Below, in pieces: positions 25,514 through 32,169 of a stretch of 64,000 nucleotides of DNA (position 1 is its first letter; each line of letters opens with the position of its first letter). The stretch lies in assembly GCA_017523925.1 (NCBI GenBank), contig JAFWVQ010000021.1, forward strand, positions 1 to 64,000, given 5' to 3'. The stretch comes from Clostridia bacterium (lineage in GTDB: Bacteria; Bacillota; Clostridia; Christensenellales; CAG-138). The notes beneath the pieces were generated by a model. It searched no databases. It was not told the DNA's origin and worked only from the letters and a program-made list of their open reading frames with translations. Made by a program: the position numbers and the translations under genes.

Positions 25514-26457
25514 TCCTGAATAAGCTCGGAAACACCGGAATAGAGGTCTCAAGGCTTTGCTTCGGCTCGCTTACTATGGGACCTTTTCAGCGCGATCTGA
25601 CTCCCGCCCAAGGCGCGGAGCTTTTTGAGTGCGCTTTTTCGCACGGAGTTAATTTTGTTGACACCGCCGAGATCTACGGCACCTATCCTCATGTGCGCGA
25701 GGCCGCTCGGCTCAAGCCGGATCTCGTGGTCTGCTCCAAAAGCTACGCATACGACCGTCAAGGCGCCGAGCAGAGCCTGAAAAAGGCGCTTGACGGCATC
25801 GGCAGGGATTATATCGACGTATTTCTCATGCATGAGCAGGAGAGCGAGCATACCATACGCGGCCATCGCGAGGCGCTTGAATACTATCTTGAGATGAAGC
25901 GCAAGGGCTATATCCGCGCGGTCGGGCTCTCCACGCATTACGTTGCCTGCATGGACGGCGCGCTGAAGCATCCCGAGCTCGAGGTGCTCTTCCCTCTCAT
26001 CAATAAAAAGGGCTTCGGCATCGCGGACGGCACCGCCGATGAAATGCTCGAGCGGATAAGATCGGCAAGTGCGCTAGGCCGCGGCATCATCGCGATGAAG
26101 CCCCTCGGCGGCGGGCATCTCATCGGCGAACGCGAGGAAGCTCTGGACTATATCCTCTCGCTCGACGACTGCATCGACACGATCGCGATAGGCATGCAGA
26201 GCATCGACGAGGTGGAGTACAACTGCGCAAGATTCAGCGGCGAAGCCCCCGACCCGGAGCTCGGGGACAGGCTGCGGCAAACAAAGCGCAGGCTGCTCGT
26301 GCAGGAATGGTGCGAGGGCTGCGGCGTTTGCGTTGGAGCCTGCCACAACCACGCGCTGAGCATTCAGAACGGCAGAGCCGTGGTGGATCCGGATAAATGC
26401 GCGCTCTGCAGCTACTGTGCAAGGGTGTGTCCGCAGTTTACAATCAAGATAATCTGA
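25510..26457 (+). CDS. aldo/keto reductase with C-terminal 2[4Fe-4S] ferredoxin domain
   Basis: A 315-residue fusion. Residues 1-255 form an AKR barrel with the catalytic Asp/Tyr/Lys/His set visible as FVDTAEIYG near 45, CSKSYAYD near 76 and FLMHEQE near 105. Residues 265-315 carry two ferredoxin motifs, CEGCGVCVGAC and CALCSYCARVC. Such AKR-ferredoxin proteins are common in anaerobes and are thought to couple carbonyl reduction to ferredoxin electrons; the substrate is unknown. The start is TTG inside the ireB stop (TTGA overlap), so it is translationally coupled to ireB. Confidence 0.92.
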   Translation: MILNKLGNTGIEVSRLCFGSLTMGPFQRDLTPAQGAELFECAFSHGVNFVDTAEIYGTYPHVREAARLKPDLVVCSKSYAYDRQGAEQSLKKALDGIGRDYIDVFLMHEQESEHTIRGHREALEYYLEMKRKGYIRAVGLSTHYVACMDGALKHPELEVLFPLINKKGFGIADGTADEMLERIRSASALGRGIIAMKPLGGGHLIGEREEALDYILSLDDCIDTIAIGMQSIDEVEYNCARFSGEAPDPELGDRLRQTKRRLLVQEWCEGCGVCVGACHNHALSIQNGRAVVDPDKCALCSYCARVCPQFTIKII

Positions 26458-26526
26458 ATACGCACCGCTTCGGCAGGTTTTCGCCGTATCGTTTGAATTT
26501 GTTATTACTTTCGGTTTCAATACGTA

Positions 26527-26566
26527 AGCAGCCCCCCGTTTTCGGAAGGGCTGCTTTCTCGTTTGA
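26527..26566 (+). terminator. ireB operon terminator
   Basis: An 8-bp stem (26527-26534 with 26548-26555) plus inner pairing, followed by TTCTCGTTTGATTTT. It lies 70 bases after the aldo/keto reductase stop. Confidence 0.75.
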
Positions 26567-26671
26567 TTTTCTCTTTGGGTTTTCTCTTTTGATATAATTC
26601 CCGGTGTATTTCGTGTGCGGCAGAGCGTTCATCCTGCGGGCCGTCGCAAGCCGCGTTTTCGCCCGTAAACA

Positions 26672-27346
26672 TCAAGCCTTTTTCAGCCTTTCGAGCTCGC
26701 GCTTGCAGCGTTTGAACTCGAAAGTCCCTTTTTTCGGAGCGTATTTAGTCAGACGCTCGATATAGTATTCAAGCGCATCGGAATACAGCTTCATGTATCT
26801 TTCATCGGGCAGCATCTCGTAGCATTTTGCGGCGATCTCAACGTGACGCTTCAGAGCGGAAAACATCTCATCATGCATCTCAATATCCTCGTAAACGATC
26901 GCCTGCTCCTTGAAGGTGTGCGAATAGCCGCGCAGATCGCCTGCATCAAGCTCATTTTTGAAGCGCTCGAATGTGTCGCTCTCAGCCTTGAAAGAATCGA
27001 GAGCGGGCTCGTGCATATTGATGCAGTAATACGACCATCCAATGCGCGAAAGGATGACCACAAGCGCCCAGCCGTCTTCGCTTTCGAGGCTTGCATCAAA
27101 AACTATGCGCATATATTCGGCCGCTTTTTCAAAATGCGGGATAGCGTCATTATACCTGTCCTCTTCGTAGTAAGCATCCCCGAGCTCACGATAATCGGCG
27201 GCGAGCTTTGAGGCGATCGAGGCGGTCGGATTCTTCCCGTATGCAAGCTCACGGAATCTCGCAAGCTCGAGCATACGGGCGAGTTCCGCTTCGGTCGGCT
27301 TATCCTTTGTTTTGGCTTCGATGACTCTTCCTGAATTTGTGATCAT
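26672..27346 (-). CDS. TPR-like protein, third gene of the AAA/VirD4-like cassette
   Basis: A soluble 224-residue, mostly helical protein. Pairs of helices with tetratricopeptide character can be seen: LAADYRELGDAYYEEDRYNDAIPHFEKAAEYM (about 49-80), VVILSRIGWSYYCINMHEPALDSFKAES (about 96-123), then HTFKEQAIVYEDIEMHDEMFSALKRHVEIA (about 143-172) and a charged C-terminus. TPR proteins are scaffolds, so it may act as chaperone or adaptor for the ATPase encoded directly upstream. There are 39 bases between the genes. Function unknown. Confidence 0.7.
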   Translation of the reverse strand: MITNSGRVIEAKTKDKPTEAELARMLELARFRELAYGKNPTASIASKLAADYRELGDAYYEEDRYNDAIPHFEKAAEYMRIVFDASLESEDGWALVVILSRIGWSYYCINMHEPALDSFKAESDTFERFKNELDAGDLRGYSHTFKEQAIVYEDIEMHDEMFSALKRHVEIAAKCYEMLPDERYMKLYSDALEYYIERLTKYAPKKGTFEFKRCKRELERLKKA

Positions 27347-27385
27347 ACATCGCTCCTGTCTATCCGCCCGATCGCGGAAACGGCG

Positions 27386-28855
27386 TCAATCCGAGAACGG
27401 GATAGGACGCTTGTTTGCAACAACGTCATCAAGAAGCTTATGGACGTTGAACACCTTCACGTCGGGGACGGTGTAGGTGGAGAGCGGCACGGGCGGATAA
27501 CCCTTGAACATCTCATAGTCGTCTATGTCGGCGATCTCGGTGATATAGGGATACTGCCTTGCATGCATTATCAGCGCCTCGCCTTTCTTTTTATCGAGTC
27601 TCTGAAGCTCGGAGGTGGAGATAAGCGGACGAGAATAGGTTTCGCTCACCCTGTTAACGCCGCATAGTCTGGAGATCTCTTCAAGCAGATCGAGCTCCTT
27701 GGAGGTGAGGAACACCCAGTTATCGCAGTTGCCCTTGATCGTGTCCGCGTCCTCCTTGTATCTGCCAACGAGCTGATGCTTGCTCTGCGCAACGAGGAAA
27801 TAACGGATATTGCGGCTTCTTGCGGCCGAGATCATCGAGGGCATATCCGGCACCTTCGGGATATTGCAGAATTCATCGAGAACAAAGTTCACGCGCACGG
27901 GCAGCCTGCCGTTCTTCTCCTTCTGCGCCTCGGCGATCAGGATCTCATACGCCTGCTTGATGAAGGTCGTGACCATGAAATGATAGGTCGTTTTTTCATC
28001 GGGGATGATGATATAGATGGCGGTTTTCCTTCTTCCGACCGTGGATAGATCGATGGTGTTTCCCGAGAGCATGCCGCAAAGCTTTTTCTGAGTTGCGAAC
28101 ACGCGCAGCATGCCGTATAGAGAAACGAGGATCGAGTTAAGCGTTCTTTCCGGAGCTGTCAGCACAGAATCGTAGTTCAGCTTTGCGATGCTGTTGAGCG
28201 ACATATGCTCACTGAGCCGCCTGAGGGGATCGGCTGCGCTCGCGACGCATAGCGCAGAGAGGCTGGTGACGTTCGCCTCCTCCTTTTTGCCCGCCTCCAT
28301 GAGCAGAAGCAGATTCGCAAGCGCATAGGACGACGCCATCTCGGGCCAGAAAACGTCTTTAGTGTTCTCAATGTGGGGCTGGGCGATGGTTCGGATAAAG
28401 TCGTTGAGCATGCCGGTGGCTTCCTCGGTCTTGCCGCTGTGATACAGCTCATACGGCAATGCAAGCGGGTTCCACATATCGCCGTTGCCGATATCTCGGA
28501 AATTAAGCACGTAGGTGTCGTAGCCCTTGGAGCGAGCATATCCCGAGGTCCTGTTGTATAATTCGCCCTTTGGGTCGGTGGCGATGAATGATTCGCCCGC
28601 GCCCGCAAGGATGTTTAGCAGCGGCATGCAGAAAAGGCGCGTTTTCTTCGAGCCTGTTGCGCCGAAGATGATCGTATGCGAATCCTCGCCGTCCACCCAT
28701 GCTTCGCGCGCATCGGTCATTATGGGCAAGCCGCCCACAGGAAAGCTGTCCTTTCGAAGGTCTATGCGCGTTCCGCTCGATTTGATCTCCTCCACGGTCG
28801 CCCAGCGCGATTGCTGATCGGTTATCAGGTATCTTCCGTATTTGTGCGTACTCAT
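27386..28855 (-). CDS. VirD4/TraG-like coupling ATPase, soluble form
   Basis: Type IV coupling proteins are ring ATPases that hand DNA or proteins to secretion channels. This 489-residue protein has the TraG core: SRWATVEEI near 16, SHTIIFGATGSKKTR near 59-73, IATDPKGELYNRTSGYARSKG near 93, WNPLALPYE near 126, Walker B FVLDEFCNIPKVPDMPSMIS near 325, and YFLVAQSKHQL near 352. It lacks the N-terminal membrane helices of conjugative VirD4. The P-loop reads GATGSKKT (65-72), with Lys where the Gly before the catalytic Lys is expected. No relaxase, VirB or mobilisation gene is nearby. The partners are an AAA-like and a TPR protein. Confidence 0.82.
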   Translation of the reverse strand: MSTHKYGRYLITDQQSRWATVEEIKSSGTRIDLRKDSFPVGGLPIMTDAREAWVDGEDSHTIIFGATGSKKTRLFCMPLLNILAGAGESFIATDPKGELYNRTSGYARSKGYDTYVLNFRDIGNGDMWNPLALPYELYHSGKTEEATGMLNDFIRTIAQPHIENTKDVFWPEMASSYALANLLLLMEAGKKEEANVTSLSALCVASAADPLRRLSEHMSLNSIAKLNYDSVLTAPERTLNSILVSLYGMLRVFATQKKLCGMLSGNTIDLSTVGRRKTAIYIIIPDEKTTYHFMVTTFIKQAYEILIAEAQKEKNGRLPVRVNFVLDEFCNIPKVPDMPSMISAARSRNIRYFLVAQSKHQLVGRYKEDADTIKGNCDNWVFLTSKELDLLEEISRLCGVNRVSETYSRPLISTSELQRLDKKKGEALIMHARQYPYITEIADIDDYEMFKGYPPVPLSTYTVPDVKVFNVHKLLDDVVANKRPIPFSD

Positions 28856-28890
28856 AATGTATCTCCTCCGAGTTCGTCAAGCGGCTCCGC

Positions 28891-29751
28891 TCAATCCACA
28901 AAGCCGATGCGTTTTTTCATTTCCATCTTCCGAACGGCCCTTGTGACGTATTCGGATTCCGGCGCGAACTCCGAAAGCTCTGCGGCTTCAAGCTCGCTGC
29001 TTTTGGAGCCCTGGCGCGAATAGATGGTGTACACTATATCCAGCGCGAGCATGTTCACGGTGTGTTCGCCGCCAAAGGACTTATTGGAGCGCAGTTCCTT
29101 TATCGTTTCGCTCATCAGCGCTTCCGCATCCGGCTTTAAAGTGATGCCGTAGTTGAGCAGGCCTTCCTTAAGAAGCGAAAGGTAGTATTCCGACTTCGGC
29201 AGGCCGAGCTTGAGCTCCTCGGTGCGCAGGAACCTTGCAACGAGCTGAGCCAGCTCCTCGATCTGCTGCTTTCGCTTGTTGCTGCTGCGGACCGTGAGCA
29301 CTATCATCCAGTCGTGCGAATTCTCAGCAAGATAGTTCATAAGCTCCACAAGGCGCTTGTCCTGCACGTGATGGAGCCACTCGTTGACGTCGATATGCAC
29401 GATACCCTTGAAGCGGTTGCGGAAGCCCGCAGCCTGGCGCACCTCGCGCATGAGCCTCGTAAGCTCGGTGAACCCTGCTTCCTCGGGCGTATAGTTCAGC
29501 ATGAACTGGAAGAACTTTACGTCGCCGTAAAAGCTCAAAAGATTCTTTCGCGGAAGCAAAAATTCGGTGATGCTCTCAAGGATCTGCGTTACGTCGCAGC
29601 CGTTGTCGACCTGCAGAAACAGATCGGGAAGGATCAGCGGCGCATCGAAATTGCCGTATTTCAGATTCGCGGAAAGGATATCCCATTTTTTGAAGAGCTT
29701 GGTAAGCTGCGGATACTCCGCACGCTTATTCTCAGTATTTCCGGTTTCCAT
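28891..29751 (-). CDS. AAA-like protein without P-loop, first gene of the cassette
   Basis: A 286-residue soluble protein. The C-terminal half follows the lid of CbbX/SpoVK-type AAA ATPases: a Walker-B-like GIVHIDVNEWL near 127, a sensor-1-like WMIVLTVRSSN near 155, LGLPKSEYYLSLLKEGL near 187, and ITLKPDAEALMSETIKELRSNKSFGGEHTVNML near 207. The N-terminal half has no GxxxxGK motif, so ATP hydrolysis is doubtful. ATG 29751 has GAGGT eight bases upstream and lies behind a perfect promoter; an upstream ATG at 29790 lies too close to it. The next gene, a VirD4-like ATPase, begins 35 bases later. The AAA relationship is my reading of weak patterns. Confidence 0.65.
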   Translation of the reverse strand: METGNTENKRAEYPQLTKLFKKWDILSANLKYGNFDAPLILPDLFLQVDNGCDVTQILESITEFLLPRKNLLSFYGDVKFFQFMLNYTPEEAGFTELTRLMREVRQAAGFRNRFKGIVHIDVNEWLHHVQDKRLVELMNYLAENSHDWMIVLTVRSSNKRKQQIEELAQLVARFLRTEELKLGLPKSEYYLSLLKEGLLNYGITLKPDAEALMSETIKELRSNKSFGGEHTVNMLALDIVYTIYSRQGSKSSELEAAELSEFAPESEYVTRAVRKMEMKKRIGFVD

Positions 29752-29792
29752 ATGAAGGCACCTCGCAAATGAATAGTTAATAGGGTGCATTT

Positions 29793-29821
29793 ATTATATA
29801 ATTCTTCGTAGACTTTGTCAA
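29793..29821 (-). promoter_or_regulatory. promoter of the AAA/VirD4-like/TPR cassette
   Basis: A perfect consensus promoter on the minus strand: TTGACA (29821-29816), 17 bases, TATAAT (29798-29793), with the start codon 42 bases further on. The cassette is therefore probably a strongly and independently transcribed unit. Confidence 0.92.
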
Positions 29822-29961
29822 TCTCGGAATTATAAGCGGTCTTAATGTATGATCTTGTCGGTCTTTGAAAAAGCCTTGAAAACACGGCGCATCTTAAAAA
29901 TCAAGGGTCCTAAATACTGCCGCACGGCGCAGGATTTTGAACGAAAATTGGGCTGTTTTGA

Positions 29962-29990
29962 TTGACGCGGACGCATCTTTGATGTATACT
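29962..29990 (+). promoter_or_regulatory. promoter of the NusG-II/Gx transporter/apbE operon
   Basis: TTGACG (29962-29967), 17 bases, TATACT (29985-29990). The leader of about 70 bases has a small hairpin (AGGGC/GCCCT) and an AAAGGAG ribosome site. The gap 29752-30070 holds only this promoter and the divergent one. Confidence 0.85.
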
Positions 29991-30070
29991 CAAGCTGGAG
30001 AATCACGCATAAAAGCGTTTAGGGCATCGCCCTGATACACCGCAGCCGCCGAAAGGAGCTTTTAATAATA

Positions 30071-30445
30071 ATGAAAAAGCACGCAAGGGACGTCCTGCTC
30101 ATCGCCTTAATAATGCTGATTGGCGGCGTGATCGCGCTCTGCCTGCTGCTTACAAGGAAAACGGGAGCGTTTGTTGAGGTGCGCGTGGACGGCAGCGTCG
30201 TTTCGGTCTACCCGCTCGACGAGGACGCGGAATACCTCATCGAGGGCGCGCACGGCGGCAGCAACCGACTTATCATAAGAAACGGCGAGGCATGGGTCGA
30301 AAGCGCCTCCTGCCCCGACGGGCTCTGCATGAACATGGGGCATATTCGCTATAAGGGCGCCTCCATCGTTTGCCTGCCGAACAGGGTCGTTATCTCGATC
30401 GCCGGCGAAGCGGACGAGGATGTGGACGCGGTTGTTGGTCAATGA
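30071..30445 (+). CDS. NusG domain II-containing membrane-anchored protein
   Basis: 124 residues: one N-terminal membrane helix (about 9-29) and an outside domain of the NusG_II type, with VEVRVDGSVVSVYPLDED near 35, LIIRNGEAWVESASCPDGLCMNMGHI near 71 and SIVCLPNRVVISI near 100. The SASCPDGLC cysteine motif is typical of this family. In Clostridia these proteins are usually encoded beside Gx-family transporters, ApbE or Rnf genes, and a role in flavin-based electron transfer has been suggested from that neighbourhood. The same neighbours follow here, with an ATGA overlap. Confidence 0.9.
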   Translation: MKKHARDVLLIALIMLIGGVIALCLLLTRKTGAFVEVRVDGSVVSVYPLDEDAEYLIEGAHGGSNRLIIRNGEAWVESASCPDGLCMNMGHIRYKGASIVCLPNRVVISIAGEADEDVDAVVGQ

Positions 30446-30978
30446 GCGGTGGTGTGTCAATGAAAAGAAAGCCTTTAACAACAAAGCAGCTCGCCTTCTA
30501 TGGGCTGATGATCGCGCTGGCGCTCATACTGAGCTATCTTGAATCGCTTATCCCGCCATTCTTCGCAGTGCCCGGAATGAAGCTCGGACTCACAAACCTC
30601 GTGGTGCTGATAATGCTTTATTCAAAGGGTGCAAGGAGCGCGGTTTTCATAAACTTTGTGCGGATACTGCTCGTTTCGCTGCTTTTCGGGAACGGAATGA
30701 GCTTTGCCTACAGCATGGCGGGCGGCCTGCTCAGCGCTCTTGTGATGATACTGCTCAAGCGGATCGGCGGTTTTTCGATCGCAGCTGTCAGCATCGCGGG
30801 CGGCGTTGCGCATAACGTCGGTCAGATCATCGCAGCGATCCTGCTGCTTCAAACCACCTCTATCGCATGGTATCTGCTCATACTCTGGTTCACCGGCACT
30901 GTGAGCGGCGCCGTTATCGGTATTCTCGGAGGCATTCTATGCAAAAAGCTTCAAAGCGCTCGATTGTTTGCGGAATAA
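30442..30978 (+). CDS. Gx transporter family protein (heptaprenyl diphosphate synthase component I-like)
   Basis: A 178-residue membrane protein with five or six helices. LESLIPPFFAVPGMKLGLTNLVVLIML near 30-56 is the conserved start of the Gx/Hpre_diP_synt_I family, a relative of ECF-type S components. The old name came from a supposed prenyl synthase subunit, while current context points to transport, perhaps of a precursor used by Rnf/ApbE systems. The start is the ATG overlapping the previous stop (ATGA); an in-frame ATG 18 bases later is also possible. The 3' end overlaps apbE by 40 bases. Confidence 0.88.
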   Translation: MSGGVSMKRKPLTTKQLAFYGLMIALALILSYLESLIPPFFAVPGMKLGLTNLVVLIMLYSKGARSAVFINFVRILLVSLLFGNGMSFAYSMAGGLLSALVMILLKRIGGFSIAAVSIAGGVAHNVGQIIAAILLLQTTSIAWYLLILWFTGTVSGAVIGILGGILCKKLQSARLFAE

Positions 30979-32108
30979 ACAGGGCTTGCGCTTCCCCCGC
31001 CCCGCTGCGCCGAGCTGAGCCGTCGGCAAGCCTTTCACGCTCTTGCGCCGACCGTCGATGTGCAGGATCTATACGGCATGCCGTGCTCCTTCTTATCGCG
31101 CTCGCTATTTGCGTTTCATTCGCGCTCGGCTGTGCGCCGTCAACAAGCGTCAATACTGAGCCCGCAAGACGCGAGGTTTTCGCGATGGACACTTATATGA
31201 GCGTAGTCTGCTATGGCAAGGATTCAGAAGCTGCCGCCGAGGCCGCCATTGAGGAAATAGAGCGCATTGACGCGCTGCTTTCGATAGAGAGCGAAAGCGG
31301 AAGCGTGCGCAGAGTAAACGACACCGGAAGCGCGGCGATCGACCGCGAGACCGAGCTGATCGTCGAGCAGGCACTCGCTTTCCATTCAAGCACGGGCGGC
31401 GCGTTCGATATAACCGTTCTGCCCCTGATGGAGCTTTGGGGCTTCACGAGCGGGAACTTCCGCGTTCCCGAAAGCGGTGAGATAGACGCCGCGCTCGATC
31501 GTGTCGGGAGCGGGAAACTCTCTCTGACGAACGGAGTTCTTTCGCTCGGCGGTGCCGCAGGTATAGACCTCGGCGGGATCGCAAAGGGCTACACCTCGGA
31601 CAGGCTGATGGAGCTGCTGCGCTCACGCGGCATCGAGTCCGCATGCGTTTCTCTTGGCGGCAACGTGCAGTGTCTCGGCTCAAAGTCGAACGGCAGTGCT
31701 TGGCGCTGCGGGATAGTTCACCCCTTTAAGAAGGATAGCGGCGAATACCTCGGCATTATCGCCGTTAAGGACAAGGCCGTCATCACATCCGGCGCGTATG
31801 AAAGAAACTTCACCGATAAAGCGAGCGGAAAGCTCTATCACCATATAATCGATCCGAAGTCCGGTTATCCCGCCGAATCCGATCTTTCGAGCGTTACGAT
31901 CGTTTCGCAAAGCGGTATCCTTGCCGATGCACTCTCGACCGCCTGCTACATAATGGGGCTGGAAGGCGCGATAGAATACTGGCGAAGCGGTGCGCAGAGC
32001 TTCGAAATGATACTTATGAGCTCCGACGGAAGCAAGGTCTACGTTACTCCTGCTTTGGCGGACGCCTTCAGCACCGATTGCATGCTTGAGATAATTTCTC
32101 AGGGGTAG
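30939..32108 (+). CDS. apbE: FAD:protein FMN transferase (lipoprotein)
   Basis: ApbE cleaves FAD and links FMN through a phosphoester to Thr/Ser of target proteins such as RnfG and RnfD, both encoded at the left of this window. Motifs: REVFAMDTYMSVVCYG near 77, GAAGIDLGGIAKGYTSDR near 205, VSLGGNVQCLGS near 235, and YHHIIDPKSGYPAESDLSSVTIV near 305 with ADALSTACYIMG. A lipobox LGC (Cys65) marks a lipoprotein anchored outside. ATG 30939 has GGAGG at seven bases but leaves 46 residues before the signal helix; a GTG at 31083 would give a normal signal peptide. I keep the former with reservation. Confidence 0.93.
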   Translation: MQKASKRSIVCGINRACASPAPLRRAEPSASLSRSCADRRCAGSIRHAVLLLIALAICVSFALGCAPSTSVNTEPARREVFAMDTYMSVVCYGKDSEAAAEAAIEEIERIDALLSIESESGSVRRVNDTGSAAIDRETELIVEQALAFHSSTGGAFDITVLPLMELWGFTSGNFRVPESGEIDAALDRVGSGKLSLTNGVLSLGGAAGIDLGGIAKGYTSDRLMELLRSRGIESACVSLGGNVQCLGSKSNGSAWRCGIVHPFKKDSGEYLGIIAVKDKAVITSGAYERNFTDKASGKLYHHIIDPKSGYPAESDLSSVTIVSQSGILADALSTACYIMGLEGAIEYWRSGAQSFEMILMSSDGSKVYVTPALADAFSTDCMLEIISQG

Positions 32109-32169
32109 TTTATAATTTGAGAACTTGAGCGGCGCAGCACAATGCCGCCGAGCAAGCTGTGGAAGCAAT

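Noticed and set aside
26593..26598. Perfect TATAAT on the plus strand after the ireB operon
   Set aside because: No -35 at proper spacing and no plus-strand gene follows; A/T-rich terminator flank is the simpler reason.
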